Source: DAOPZC01 sp035353175
Lineage (GTDB): Bacteria; Verrucomicrobiota; Kiritimatiellia; RFP12; UBA1067
Reading direction: 5' to 3'
DNA length: 64,000 nt
Assembly: GCA_035353175.1 (NCBI GenBank)
Contig: DAOPZC010000016.1
Span: 13,044-77,043, forward strand
Part shown: piece by piece, positions 43,704 through 53,114 of the stretch
Layout of the letters: each line of letters starts with the position of its first letter
Numbering within the stretch: position 1 is the first letter of the stretch
Position numbers and translations under genes: made by a program
The notes under the pieces: model-generated
Database searches by the model: none
Told to the model about the DNA's origin: nothing
Seen by the model: the letters and a program-made list of their open reading frames with translations, nothing else

Positions 43704-46442
43704 GTGAGCGAGAGCAAAAAACTTTTCCTGATCGACGTCATGCCGCTGCTGTACCGGGGCCACTTTGTGTTCCTCAAAGATCCCCGCATGACCAGCACCG
43801 GCATCAACACCTCGGCCCTGACCGCCTTTGCCAACAGCGTCCTGCAGATCCTCAACGAGCACGCGCCCACCCACGTGGCGCTGGTGCTCGACTCAACCAC
43901 TCCCACCTTCCGACACGAGGCCTATCCCCTGTATAAAGCCCAGCGCCAAAAGATGCCGGAGGACCTGGCCGCCGCGATCCCCATGGCCATCGAGCTGGCC
44001 GAGGCGCTGCGCCTCCCGATCCTGCGCGTGGATGGTTTCGAGGCGGACGACGTCATGGGCACGCTGGCCGCACGCGCCGCCGCCGAGCCGGGATGGACCA
44101 CCTATCTGGCGACACCCGACAAAGATATCGCCCAACTCGTGGGCCCCTCGACCTACCTGTTCCGGCCGGGCAAAGCCAATTCGCCCGCCGAGATCTACGA
44201 CGCCGCAACCGTCTGCCAGCACTGGGGACTCACCTCTCCCGGCCAGATGATCGACTATCTGGGCTTGGCGGGCGACGCATCCGACAACATCCCCGGCATC
44301 GCGGGCGTGGGCGAAAAAACCGCGAACGCGCTGTTGGCGCAGTACGGCGACATCGAGGCCATCATCGCGCACGCCGCCGAACTGAAAGGCAAGCTCGCGG
44401 AGAAGGTGGCGTCCGGCGCCGAGAGCGCGCGGCAAAGCCGCTTCCTCGCCACCATTCGCACCGATGTGCCCGTCCCGATTGAACTGGAGGAACTGGCCCG
44501 CCGCGACCCGGATGTCGACCGGCTGCGCAGCGTGCTCAAGAAATACGAGCTGTTTGCCATCGGGAAGCGGATGCTCGGCGACGCCTTCGCGGACGCCGAT
44601 GCCGTGAAAGCTGAAGACGCCTACAAGACGCTCGCCGACGTGCGGCACACCTACGTCTGCGCCTCGGGCGAGGAAGCGCTACAGGCCCTGTTGAAGGCCC
44701 TGGACGAAGCCGCCGAATGGGCGTTCGACACCGAAACCACCGGGCTCGACCCGCGGCACGACCGGCTGGTGGGCATGTCCTTCGCGACCGCGCCGGGTAA
44801 AGCGTGGTACGTGCCGGTCCCCGAAGACCGCGACGCGTGCCGCGCGTTCCTGCAGCGCTTCGCGCCGCTGTTCGCCGATCCCTTCAAGGTCAAGATCGGC
44901 CACAACGCCAAATTCGACCTGACGATCCTGCGCCAGTACGGCGTCGCCGTGCGGGGCGAGCTGCACGACAGCATGCTCGCGCACTACGTGATCGACGCGT
45001 CGGACCGCCACGGCATGGACCACCTGGCGCGCGAATACCTCCATTATGACCCCATCCCCATCACCGCGCTGATCGGCGAGAAGAAAAAAGGCGTGGAACA
45101 GGGGAACATGGGCGAGCTGGCCCCCGAGCAGATCAGCGACTATGCGGCCGAAGACGCGGACGTGACCCTGCAGCTCGACCGGCTCTTGCGCAAAGAAGTT
45201 CAGGCCGCCGGCTGCCTGAAGGCCCTGGCCGAATGTGAGGAGCCGCTCATCGAAGTCCTGCTCGACATGGAGACCGAGGGCGTCCGCATCAACGAAGAGG
45301 CGCTGCGCGCCTACGGGCGTGAACTCGACCGCGAACTGCTCGACCTCGAGATCAAGATCCGCGACCTCGGCGGCGGCAACTTCAACCCCTCTTCGCCCAA
45401 GCAATTGGGCGAAATCCTGTTTGATCACCTGAAAATCGATCCCGACGCCATGCGCACGGCCACCGGCCAGTACGCCACGAGCGAGGACGTGCTCTTCAAG
45501 ATCCAGCACCGGCACCCGATCGTGCCGCTGATCCTCGAGTTCCGCATGTGTAGCAAGCTGAAGTCCACCTATGTCGACAAGCTGCCCGCCTGCATCGACC
45601 CCGCGACCGGCCGCGTCCACACCAACTTCGCACAGGCGCTGACCGAAACGGGACGGCTCTCCTCTTCCGACCCCAACCTGCAGAACATCCCGATCCGCAC
45701 CGAACGCGGCCAGCGCATCCGCGAAGCCTTCGTGGCGCGCGATGCGGACCACGTGCTGCTCTCGGCCGACTATTCGCAGATCGAGCTGCGCGTGATGGCC
45801 GCGCTGAGCAAGGACGCGGGCATGATCGAGGCCTTCCGTCGCGGGGCCGACATCCACTCCGAGACCGCCACGCGCGTGTACGGCGTCATGCCCGCTCTGG
45901 TGACGCCCGAGATGCGCTCCACCTGCAAGATGGTGAACTTCGGCATCATCTACGGCATCTCCGCGTTCGGCCTCAGCCAGCGCCTCAACGTGCCGCGCAA
46001 ACAGGCCGCCGAGCTGATCGACACTTACTTCGTCCAGTACCCCGGCGTCAAAACGTTCATGGACCAGGCGATCGCCGACGCGCGCGCAAACGGATATTCC
46101 CAGACGCTGCTCGGGCGTCGGCGCTTCTTGCGCGACATCGCCTCGCGCAACGCCACCTCGCGCCAGTCGGCGGAGCGCAACGCCATCAACACCCCCGTGC
46201 AGGGCACCGCCGCAGACTTGATCAAGCTCGCGATGGTCCGCGTCCACAAGGAGCTGAAAGAGCGCCGGCTCAAAACGCGCATGGTCCTGCAGATCCACGA
46301 CGAACTGCTCTTCGACGTGCCCAAGGACGAGGTCGGCGCCGTGCGCGACCTCGTCAAGCAGGCCATGACCACGGTCCTCGACATCGGCGTGCCGCTGGAC
46401 GTCAGCGTCGGCGTCGGCGACACCTGGCTGGAGGCGCACTGA
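43704..46442 (+). CDS. polA: DNA polymerase I
   Basis: Replication and repair polymerase of 912 aa, full length. Residues 1-290: 5'-3' exonuclease (ILRVDGFEADDVMGTLA, LATPDKDIAQLV). ~320-510: proofreading exonuclease with an intact FDTETTGLDP and YAAEDADVT, unlike lineages that have lost it. ~530-912: polymerase with the motifs ADYSQIELRVMAALS, KMVNFGIIYGIS, QGTAADLIKLAM and QIHDELLFDVP. GTG 43704 puts the conserved LFLIDVMPLLYRG near the N-terminus; GTG 43674 and 43683 are alternatives. It leads a plus-strand series, with the Tat ferredoxin gene only 7 nt downstream. Confidence 0.95.
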   Translation: MSESKKLFLIDVMPLLYRGHFVFLKDPRMTSTGINTSALTAFANSVLQILNEHAPTHVALVLDSTTPTFRHEAYPLYKAQRQKMPEDLAAAIPMAIELAEALRLPILRVDGFEADDVMGTLAARAAAEPGWTTYLATPDKDIAQLVGPSTYLFRPGKANSPAEIYDAATVCQHWGLTSPGQMIDYLGLAGDASDNIPGIAGVGEKTANALLAQYGDIEAIIAHAAELKGKLAEKVASGAESARQSRFLATIRTDVPVPIELEELARRDPDVDRLRSVLKKYELFAIGKRMLGDAFADADAVKAEDAYKTLADVRHTYVCASGEEALQALLKALDEAAEWAFDTETTGLDPRHDRLVGMSFATAPGKAWYVPVPEDRDACRAFLQRFAPLFADPFKVKIGHNAKFDLTILRQYGVAVRGELHDSMLAHYVIDASDRHGMDHLAREYLHYDPIPITALIGEKKKGVEQGNMGELAPEQISDYAAEDADVTLQLDRLLRKEVQAAGCLKALAECEEPLIEVLLDMETEGVRINEEALRAYGRELDRELLDLEIKIRDLGGGNFNPSSPKQLGEILFDHLKIDPDAMRTATGQYATSEDVLFKIQHRHPIVPLILEFRMCSKLKSTYVDKLPACIDPATGRVHTNFAQALTETGRLSSSDPNLQNIPIRTERGQRIREAFVARDADHVLLSADYSQIELRVMAALSKDAGMIEAFRRGADIHSETATRVYGVMPALVTPEMRSTCKMVNFGIIYGISAFGLSQRLNVPRKQAAELIDTYFVQYPGVKTFMDQAIADARANGYSQTLLGRRRFLRDIASRNATSRQSAERNAINTPVQGTAADLIKLAMVRVHKELKERRLKTRMVLQIHDELLFDVPKDEVGAVRDLVKQAMTTVLDIGVPLDVSVGVGDTWLEAH

Positions 46443-46449
46443 GGTCAGC

Positions 46450-47064
46450 ATGAAAACGACAGACGAGAAACTTACCCGGAGAAACACGCTCGCCTGGCTG
46501 CTGCGGGCCGGCACCGGCGCGCTGGTGGCGGGTTTCGCGGCGAAAGCCGCGAGCCGTCCGTCCGGCGGCCGCACCGTCTGGCAGATCGATCCGCGAAAAT
46601 GCATCCAGTGCGGCAAGTGCGAGACCGAGTGCGTGCTGCAGCCCTCGGCGGTGAAGTGCGTCCACGGCTACGCGATGTGCGGCTATTGCAAGCTCTGCTT
46701 CGGCTATTTCAAACCGGACGCGGCGCGGCTCGACGAGGCGGCGGAAAACCAGACCTGCCCGACCGGCGCGATCCGGCGCGTCTTCATCGAAGACCCCTAT
46801 TTCGAATACCACATCGACGAGCCGCTCTGCACCGGATGCGGCCTCTGCGTGAAAGGCTGCACCAACTTCGGCAACGGCTCGCTCTACCTTCAGGTGCGCC
46901 ACGACCGCTGCGTGAATTGCAACACCTGCCGCATCGCCGAAGCCTGCCCGGCGCAGGCCATCGTCCGCGTCCCCGCCGCGCAGCCGTATCTGCTGAAGGA
47001 GACACTGGGGAGCCGCAAAACCGCACACGCAACAGACGAGGGTGGACGGACATGGAAGGGATGA
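46450..47064 (+). CDS. Tat-exported polyferredoxin
   Basis: 204-aa iron-sulfur electron carrier. The N-terminus LTRRNTLAWLLRAGTGALVAG is a twin-arginine signal. Cysteine sets for several [4Fe-4S] clusters follow: CIQCGKCETEC, CVHGYAMCGYCKLC, CTGCGLCVKGC and CVNCNTCRIAEAC. The stop TGA overlaps the next gene's ATG (ATGA at 47061-47064), so translation is coupled. With the membrane ferredoxin downstream it probably passes electrons across the membrane to or from a periplasmic partner, as NapG/NapH-type pairs do; the terminal partner is not in the window. Confidence 0.88.
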   Translation: MKTTDEKLTRRNTLAWLLRAGTGALVAGFAAKAASRPSGGRTVWQIDPRKCIQCGKCETECVLQPSAVKCVHGYAMCGYCKLCFGYFKPDAARLDEAAENQTCPTGAIRRVFIEDPYFEYHIDEPLCTGCGLCVKGCTNFGNGSLYLQVRHDRCVNCNTCRIAEACPAQAIVRVPAAQPYLLKETLGSRKTAHATDEGGRTWKG

Positions 47065-48380
47065 AAACCCGCGCTGCGACGGCTTTTTTAAAAAATGTTT
47101 TTTACGGCTTTTTGTGGCTCACCCCGCCGCTGGGCGCGTGGGCGGATTCCCGCTTTCCCCAGCCGCAGTTCGACACGGGCCATGCGGTGCCGCAGGCCGT
47201 GCACCCCGCTTTCGTTGAGCGCGTACCCGCCTGGGCAGACGTCCTGATTCTGGCGCTGGCGCTGGCCGTCTCCGCATGGCTCGTGCGGAAAGCGAGGTCG
47301 CGGCGGTGGATCCTCGCCTTCTCTCTGCTCTGCCTCGCCTGGTTCGGCTTTGTGCGGCACGGGTGCATCTGCCCCGTGGGATCGGTGCAGAATGTGGCGG
47401 CGGCGGCCTGGTGCGGCGGCGGCCTGCCGTGGTTCGCGGCGGCCCTGTTCGCGCTGCCGCTCCTGACCGCGCTGCTGTTCGGGCGCGTCTTCTGCGGCGC
47501 GGTCTGCCCCTTGGGCGCGTTGCAGGATCTCTTCATCGTCAAACCCCTGCGGGTTCCGAAGCCGCTCGACGCCGTGCTGCGCCTGGTGCCGCTGACGGTG
47601 CTTTCGGCGGGGCTCGTCTATGCCGTCAACGGCGCAGGATTCCTGATCTGCCGCACCGATCCCTTCGTGGGCTTCTTCCGGCGGGAAGCGCCCTTGCCGA
47701 TGTTGCTGACCGGCATGGCCGTGCTGCTGGTGGGGCTCGTGGTCGCGCGCCCCTATTGCCGTTACTTCTGCCCCTACGGCGTCTTGCTGGAGATGTGCGC
47801 CCGACTGGCGTGGAAGCCCGTGCACGTGACGGCGCAGGAATGTATCAACTGCAGGTTGTGCACGGGAACCTGCCCGGTGGACGCGATCGTCACGCCGCGC
47901 GCGGCGCTCAGCGGCGCCGAGCGCCGCGCGCAGTTCAAAAGGTTCATCGTGATGTTGGCGCTGGCCCCGGTCGTGATCGCGGGATGCGCCGGCGCGGGAT
48001 GGCTCTCCGGCGCGGTCGCCGCGCGCGCGCATCCGGACCTGGTCTTAGTCGACCGGCTGGCGAAGGCGACCCCCGCGGACGAAGAGCGTTATCCCGAGAT
48101 CGAAGCGTTCAAACGCAAGGGGCTGAGCCGCGAAGAGGCCGAAGCGCGGGCCGCCGCGACCCTCGCGCGCTTCCGCACAGGGTGCGCCGGCGCGGGCGTC
48201 TTCATCGGCGCCGTCCTGGCCCTGCGCCTGTTGGGATTGACGCGGCTTCAGCGCCGCGCGCTGCACGAGGCGGACCGCATCCGCTGCGTGGCCTGCGGCC
48301 GCTGCTTCGCGGCCTGCCCGAAAAACCGGGAACATGACAACGCACCCCGGCCGGCAACCCGCGCTGATGAAGCTGTATGA
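47061..48380 (+). CDS. NapH/NosR-like membrane-bound 4Fe-4S protein
   Basis: 439-aa polytopic iron-sulfur protein for electron transfer through the cytoplasmic membrane. Membrane segments alternate with the characteristic CxxxCP loops: HGCICPVGSVQN, FCGAVCPLGALQD and YCRYFCPYGVLLE. A soluble cluster motif CINCRLCTGTCPVDAI follows, then a second membrane pair and a C-terminal CVACGRCFAACP. Start 47061 was chosen for the ATGA overlap and the GGAAGGG before it; ATG 47052 is an alternative. A longer open frame upstream is a shadow of the ferredoxin gene. Confidence 0.87.
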   Translation: MKTRAATAFLKNVFYGFLWLTPPLGAWADSRFPQPQFDTGHAVPQAVHPAFVERVPAWADVLILALALAVSAWLVRKARSRRWILAFSLLCLAWFGFVRHGCICPVGSVQNVAAAAWCGGGLPWFAAALFALPLLTALLFGRVFCGAVCPLGALQDLFIVKPLRVPKPLDAVLRLVPLTVLSAGLVYAVNGAGFLICRTDPFVGFFRREAPLPMLLTGMAVLLVGLVVARPYCRYFCPYGVLLEMCARLAWKPVHVTAQECINCRLCTGTCPVDAIVTPRAALSGAERRAQFKRFIVMLALAPVVIAGCAGAGWLSGAVAARAHPDLVLVDRLAKATPADEERYPEIEAFKRKGLSREEAEARAAATLARFRTGCAGAGVFIGAVLALRLLGLTRLQRRALHEADRIRCVACGRCFAACPKNREHDNAPRPATRADEAV

Positions 48381-48424
48381 TGATAAAGGCTGTACAATAA
48401 AACCATTGGAGATCGGGGATAACG

Positions 48425-51229
48425 ATGAAGAACGTGTTGGCATTGCTGTTGCTGATGGCGGGAATGGCGGGGGCGGAGATGAGGCCGCTTCCCACGGCGG
48501 AAGGCTGGGACGCGGATCCGATGGTCTGGAAGCTCCGGACGGACGGCATCCACTGCACGCTGTCGAACGGCCATGGGATCGCCGTCTGCCAAGCGGCGCC
48601 GCTCGCTTCGAACGTGACGGTCGAAGCGGTCTTCACGCCGCTCAAAGCAGTAAAAAGCGGATGGGAGGTCGCCGCCATCGCCATCGTGGACGACGCGCGC
48701 AACTACTGGCATCTGGCGCTGGTGCAGGCGCCTCCCGGGCACGGCGGCAGCCACAACGTGGAACTGGCCGAAATGCGCGACGGCGAGTGGCTGTCCCAAA
48801 ACAATTTAAAGATGGAAATCAACGAGGAAAGCGGAACCCGCTGGGTGTTCGGCCAGCCGCACACCTTCGCGCTGAGCATGGACCCGCACGGCATCACGGG
48901 CTCGATCCTCGCGCCGGACGGCAAGCCGATCCTGCGCCGGCGCTTCGGTTTCACCGCCGAAGCCGTGCGGCGCGGACGCCCCGCGCTGCACATCTCGGGC
49001 ATCACGGGCACGTTCCGGAATCTTCGCGCCGACGGGTCCACTCCCGTAGCGGAAATAAAAACCGAGCCCGTCTTCCCGGCCTACGCGATGGACAGCGCCG
49101 TGCCCCAAATCACAGACGCCGCAACCGGCTTTTTCCGCGTGGTGCAGAAGCCCGACGGACGCTGGTGGACGATCGACCCGCTCGGCCGCGGCATCGTGCT
49201 CTTGGGCGTCGACCATGTGACCTTCCACGGGCACTGGTGCGAGAAACTGGGCTACGCGCCACACGGCAAAAAGAACGAGAAGAAATACACCGACCGCGCG
49301 GAATGGGAAAGCGAGACGCTGGGACGACTGAAGCAATGGGGCTTCACGATGCTCGGCGCGGGCTGCGATCCCAAGCTGATGCACCGCGGCCTGGTGCACA
49401 CCGATTTCCTCAGCATCGGCGACCACCTGGCGACGCTGGGCGACGAATACGACATCACGCCGAACGAGCGGCGCCCCTGCTCTTCGTTTCCGAACGTTTT
49501 CCATCCGGACTTCGAGGCGTACTGCCGCTACCGCGTGCGGCAGAAGTGCGTGCCGAGCCGCAACGACCCGTGGCTCTTCGGCTATTTCATCGACAACGAG
49601 TTGGCGTGGTGGGGCCGCGGCCCCTCGGCCACCGGCCTGTTCGATGCCGCGATGAAAAAGGGCGCGTCGCACACGGCCAAGATGGCGCTGCGCGATTTCG
49701 TCGCAAAGCAGGCGGGCAACGACCTGGCCGCGTTCAATGGGCTGTGGAAAATGCAGCTCAAGAGCTTCGACGAACTCCTGACGCTGAACGAGCTGCCGTC
49801 GGCGACCGAGGCGCAGCGCGACGTCAAGCACGCGTTCCTCCGCTTCGTCGCGGAGCGTTACTTCTCGGTGGCGGCGCGCGCGGTCCGCGAGGCCGACCCG
49901 AACCATCTGGTGCTGGGCGCACGTTTCGCGGGCACCGGCGGAGCCGACCCCGTGGTCTGGGAAGTGGCCGGCAAATATTGCGACGTGGTGACCTTCAACT
50001 GCTACCCCATGGCCGACATGGACGAAGGGCGCGTCTACACGCACTTCGGCAAGAGCGGCGAGCCCGTGACCGAGCACTTCGAGAAGTTTTACAACTACGT
50101 GAAGCGCCCGATGCTCATCACCGAATGGTCCTTCCCGGCCCTCGACGCGGGGCTGCCGAGCGTGCACGGCGCGGGCCAACGCTTCCGCACGCAGGCCGAG
50201 CGCACCGCCGCGACGAGCCTTTTCGCGCGCACGATGCTGAGCTTGCCTTTCCTCTTGGGCTACGACTATTTCATGTGGGTCGACGAGCCCGCGCTGGGCA
50301 TCAGCACGCCTTTCCCCGAAGACTCGAACTACGGGCTCATCAACGAGGACGGCGCGCCCTACCCCCTCTTGACCGAAATGTTCGCCGCGCTCCACCGCGA
50401 GGCCGGGGCGTGGCGCTTCAAGCCCGCGCCGGCGCCCCACGCGCCGCCGAAGGGCAAAACGGTGCCCGACGCCTGGGCCGTGGCGCGCAAAGCCGCCGCA
50501 GGCGACGCGAAAGCCTTCTTCAAGCGCGAGGGCGAAGCCTTTTGCGCCGGCAACGGACGCCTCACGCTGAAGGGCCGGTTCGGCAGCGGCAACATGGTGC
50601 AAAGTGTGCAGCTCGACGGCGAGGAGCGGGCGTACGGCCAGTACAATGCGCTGATCCAGACGCTCGACGCGGCAGGCAAGAACCGCTGGACCAACGCGAA
50701 CACGGTCAAAGCAGTCGAGGGGCGCGTCTCCGACGGCATCGCGGTCCTCGACATCACCAGTATGACCCGGGCCGGAGCCGAGGGCTTCGAGATCACCCAT
50801 CGCCTGACCCTGCCGCCCGGCACGCCGTGGTTCATCAGCGAAGTGGTCAGCGTCAAGAACACGGGGGCCGCGCCCCTCCACCTGAATGCGCTTTTCTTCC
50901 GGTTCTACAACGACTTCAAGGGGGTGCCGGAAAAACTGCCGCCGAACCTCTGGGGCGTGCCGCCGTCGGGCTGCTGGCTGGACGAGGCGGACGGACGCTT
51001 TTTCGGTGCGGTCGCATCCAAAGCCTCCGGCATCACCGTCTACTTCTGGTTCGACGAGCCGGGCGTGGGTCAGCACCCCGACGCGCGGCTGGAGATCGAA
51101 GACACGGCCATCGCGCCGGAAGCGACCTTCACGCCCGCCACGCCGGTCTATGTGCTCGGCGTCGCGGGCCGCGGCGCGGGCGACACTTGGCTGAAGACCG
51201 CGGATGCGTTGAGGCGCGTCTTGGAGTGA
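48425..51229 (+). CDS. Secreted GH50-like (GH-A clan) hydrolase, 934 aa
   Basis: Exported glycoside hydrolase. Sec signal MKNVLALLLLMAGMAGAE, then an N-terminal LamG/DUF1080-like sandwich (~40-200: NYWHLALVQAPPGHGGSHNV). The catalytic TIM barrel opens with PDGRWWTIDPLGRGIVLLG (~242), as in agarase-type enzymes. Acid/base Glu is in GYFIDNELAWW (~388), nucleophile in PMLITEWSFPA (~563). The last ~220 residues are an extra beta domain. Only distantly similar to the GH50-like protein at 24508. It sits between an electron-transfer pair and cmk, so its neighbours do not tell its substrate. Confidence 0.82.
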   Translation: MKNVLALLLLMAGMAGAEMRPLPTAEGWDADPMVWKLRTDGIHCTLSNGHGIAVCQAAPLASNVTVEAVFTPLKAVKSGWEVAAIAIVDDARNYWHLALVQAPPGHGGSHNVELAEMRDGEWLSQNNLKMEINEESGTRWVFGQPHTFALSMDPHGITGSILAPDGKPILRRRFGFTAEAVRRGRPALHISGITGTFRNLRADGSTPVAEIKTEPVFPAYAMDSAVPQITDAATGFFRVVQKPDGRWWTIDPLGRGIVLLGVDHVTFHGHWCEKLGYAPHGKKNEKKYTDRAEWESETLGRLKQWGFTMLGAGCDPKLMHRGLVHTDFLSIGDHLATLGDEYDITPNERRPCSSFPNVFHPDFEAYCRYRVRQKCVPSRNDPWLFGYFIDNELAWWGRGPSATGLFDAAMKKGASHTAKMALRDFVAKQAGNDLAAFNGLWKMQLKSFDELLTLNELPSATEAQRDVKHAFLRFVAERYFSVAARAVREADPNHLVLGARFAGTGGADPVVWEVAGKYCDVVTFNCYPMADMDEGRVYTHFGKSGEPVTEHFEKFYNYVKRPMLITEWSFPALDAGLPSVHGAGQRFRTQAERTAATSLFARTMLSLPFLLGYDYFMWVDEPALGISTPFPEDSNYGLINEDGAPYPLLTEMFAALHREAGAWRFKPAPAPHAPPKGKTVPDAWAVARKAAAGDAKAFFKREGEAFCAGNGRLTLKGRFGSGNMVQSVQLDGEERAYGQYNALIQTLDAAGKNRWTNANTVKAVEGRVSDGIAVLDITSMTRAGAEGFEITHRLTLPPGTPWFISEVVSVKNTGAAPLHLNALFFRFYNDFKGVPEKLPPNLWGVPPSGCWLDEADGRFFGAVASKASGITVYFWFDEPGVGQHPDARLEIEDTAIAPEATFTPATPVYVLGVAGRGAGDTWLKTADALRRVLE

Positions 51230-51249
51230 ACCGCGATCCATGATACACT
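51221..51249 (+). promoter_or_regulatory. Promoter of cmk
   Basis: TTGGAG (51221-51226) overlapping the end of the upstream gene, 17-nt spacer, TACACT (51244-51249). The leader is ~28 nt and carries AGGAACAGGA before the ATG, in contrast to the leaderless promoters elsewhere. Confidence 0.5.
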
Positions 51250-51283
51250 ATCGCCATTCAATAACCTCAGGAACAGGACGGCT

Positions 51284-51967
51284 ATGAGCAACGTGATCGC
51301 CATCGACGGGCCCTCCGGGGCCGGCAAATCTTCCGTATCCAAGCGCGTGGGCAAAGAGCTCGGTTTCCTGCACGTCGACTCCGGCGCGCTCTACCGCATC
51401 ATGACGTGGCAGTGCCTGCTCAACCGCGTCGACACCGCCGACCCCGACGCCGTCGCGGCGTTCGCCCAGACCGTGGACGTCGAATGCGTGCCGCGCGACG
51501 GCGCGATCGCCTACTCCGTGAACGGCCAAGCGCCGGGCGACGCCATCCGCACGCCGGAGATCAACAAACACGCCAGCCCGGTCGCCACCGTCAAAGCGGT
51601 GCGCGACCGCGTTACGGCCTGGCTGCGCGGCATGACGCGCTTCGGCGATCTGATCGTCGAGGGACGCGACATCACGACGGCGGTCTTCCCCGAGTCCCCC
51701 GCCCGCTTCTATCTCGTGGCCAGCGCGGAAGCCCGCGCGGAGCGCCGCCGCAAAGAGGAGATTGAGAAGGGCATCGCCAACCAGACCGCCGAGGAGGTCA
51801 AGCGCTCGCTGCTCGCGCGCGACGCGATCGACTCCACGCGCAAGCACGCGCCGCTGAGAAAGGCCGACGGCGCGCTGGAGATCGACAGCACGGACCTCAC
51901 GCTCGACGAGGTGGTGAAAACCGTTCTCGACGCCCTGCCCGCCGACTGGAAGCGAGGCCGCGCATGA
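51284..51967 (+). CDS. cmk: Cytidylate kinase
   Basis: Cytosolic (d)CMP kinase, 227 aa. P-loop AIDGPSGAGKSSVSK at residue 5, then the family motifs VDSGALYRIMTW, REINKHAS-type TPEINKHASPVATV, VEGRDITTAVFPESPARFYL (NMP-binding and lid regions) and the final DLTLDEVVKTVLD. Its TGA stop overlaps the ATG of a 39-aa membrane peptide. Confidence 0.95.
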   Translation: MSNVIAIDGPSGAGKSSVSKRVGKELGFLHVDSGALYRIMTWQCLLNRVDTADPDAVAAFAQTVDVECVPRDGAIAYSVNGQAPGDAIRTPEINKHASPVATVKAVRDRVTAWLRGMTRFGDLIVEGRDITTAVFPESPARFYLVASAEARAERRRKEEIEKGIANQTAEEVKRSLLARDAIDSTRKHAPLRKADGALEIDSTDLTLDEVVKTVLDALPADWKRGRA

Positions 51968-52083
51968 CTGCCGCGGGCTGGATCACCTTGACGCTCTGCT
52001 GGACGCTCGTCACCGGCTTCAGCGTGTTTTTGATCGTGAAGACCCTGCGCACCAAGGAGAATGACGACCCGGCCCAACGGTAG
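51964..52083 (+). CDS. 39-aa single-pass membrane peptide coupled to cmk
   Basis: Small gene starting in an ATGA overlap with cmk. The peptide has one hydrophobic helix (WITLTLCWTLVTGFSVFLIV, residues 6-25) followed by a basic then acidic tail (KTLRTKENDDPAQR), so an N-out/C-in orientation is likely. The coupled start and the clean membrane topology argue that it is real. Small accessory subunits of transporters look like this, but no transporter gene is adjacent. Function unknown. Confidence 0.6.
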   Translation: MTAAGWITLTLCWTLVTGFSVFLIVKTLRTKENDDPAQR

Positions 52084-52193
52084 CCTGTCGGTCCCGCCGG
52101 CCGCGCGCCGACGATTTGTCCTCACATTGAATTGCGGAAAAGATCCGGTTCTTGGTATTTTATAGAATCAAAACGATCTAAGCGAGGTTACGC

Positions 52194-53102
52194 ATGAACC
52201 CAGTCAAACGCCGCTCCTTCCTGAAAACGACGGTCTCCGCCGCGGCCGTGTCCGCGTTGCCCTCTGCGCCGCTGGGCGCCCAACAAACTGCTGCGCCGGC
52301 CGCCACCGTGGTCGTGGTCCACGGCAAAGACATCCCGAAAATGCTCGCGGCCGGCATCGCCAAGCTGGGCGGCTGGGAGGCTTTCATCAAGCCCGGCATG
52401 AAGGTCGTGATCAAACCCAACGTCGCCTGGAACTCGAAACCCGACCAGGGCGGCAACACCCATCCGGACCTCGTGAGAGCCTGCGTGCTGGCGGCAGAAG
52501 CCCAAGGCGCATCCAAAATCGCGCTGCCGGAAAACACCTGCCACGACGAGAAGTCCACCTACAAAATCAGCGGCGTCGAAGCGGCGCTGAAAGGCACCAA
52601 GGCCCGTCTCTACCGGCCTGCCAAAGGCGACTACAAACAGGTCGACATCCCCAAAGGCAAGGTCGCCAAATCGGCCGGCGTGCCCAAGGATATCCTCGAA
52701 TGCGACTGCCTGATCAACATGCCGGTGGCCAAGCACCACAGCGGCGCGACGCTCACGCTCTCGATGAAGAACTGGATGGGCTCGATCGCCAATGAGAACC
52801 GCCGCGCCTGGCACCGCGACGGCCTGCACCAGTGCATCGCCGATTTCAGCACCTTCATCAAACCGAAGCTCGTGGTCATCGACGCCACGCGCATCATGTT
52901 AACCAAGGGACCGCAAGGCCCCGGCGACCTGGCGCATCCCGAGGAGATCATCCTCAGCACCGACCCCGTCGCCGCGGACGCCTATGCCGCCACGCTTTTC
53001 AAGAAAGAGCCGTTCGACATCGGCTACATCAAACTCGGCCACGAGATGGGCATCGGGTGCGGCGACCTGAAGAAAATCGCGATCGAACGCGTGGAGGCGT
53101 AA
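52194..53102 (+). CDS. DUF362 family protein with Tat signal
   Basis: 302 aa, N-terminal twin-arginine signal (VKRRSFLKTTVSAAAVSALP). The remainder matches the DUF362 fold: KVVIKPNVAWNSKPDQGGNTHP, CDCLINMPVAKHHSGATLTL, LSTDPVAADAYAATLF. Unlike many DUF362 proteins it has no ferredoxin domain of its own, but the next gene, 12 nt downstream, is an iron-sulfur protein, which suggests that they work together. Biochemical role not established for the family. The ribosome site (GCGAGG) lies ~7 nt before the ATG. Confidence 0.88.
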   Translation: MNPVKRRSFLKTTVSAAAVSALPSAPLGAQQTAAPAATVVVVHGKDIPKMLAAGIAKLGGWEAFIKPGMKVVIKPNVAWNSKPDQGGNTHPDLVRACVLAAEAQGASKIALPENTCHDEKSTYKISGVEAALKGTKARLYRPAKGDYKQVDIPKGKVAKSAGVPKDILECDCLINMPVAKHHSGATLTLSMKNWMGSIANENRRAWHRDGLHQCIADFSTFIKPKLVVIDATRIMLTKGPQGPGDLAHPEEIILSTDPVAADAYAATLFKKEPFDIGYIKLGHEMGIGCGDLKKIAIERVEA

Positions 53103-53114
53103 CCGGAAATCGCC

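Noticed and set aside
46599..47060. Upstream extension of the NapH-like frame
   Set aside because: It is a shadow of the ferredoxin gene in another frame; the ATGA overlap at 47061 gives a better start.
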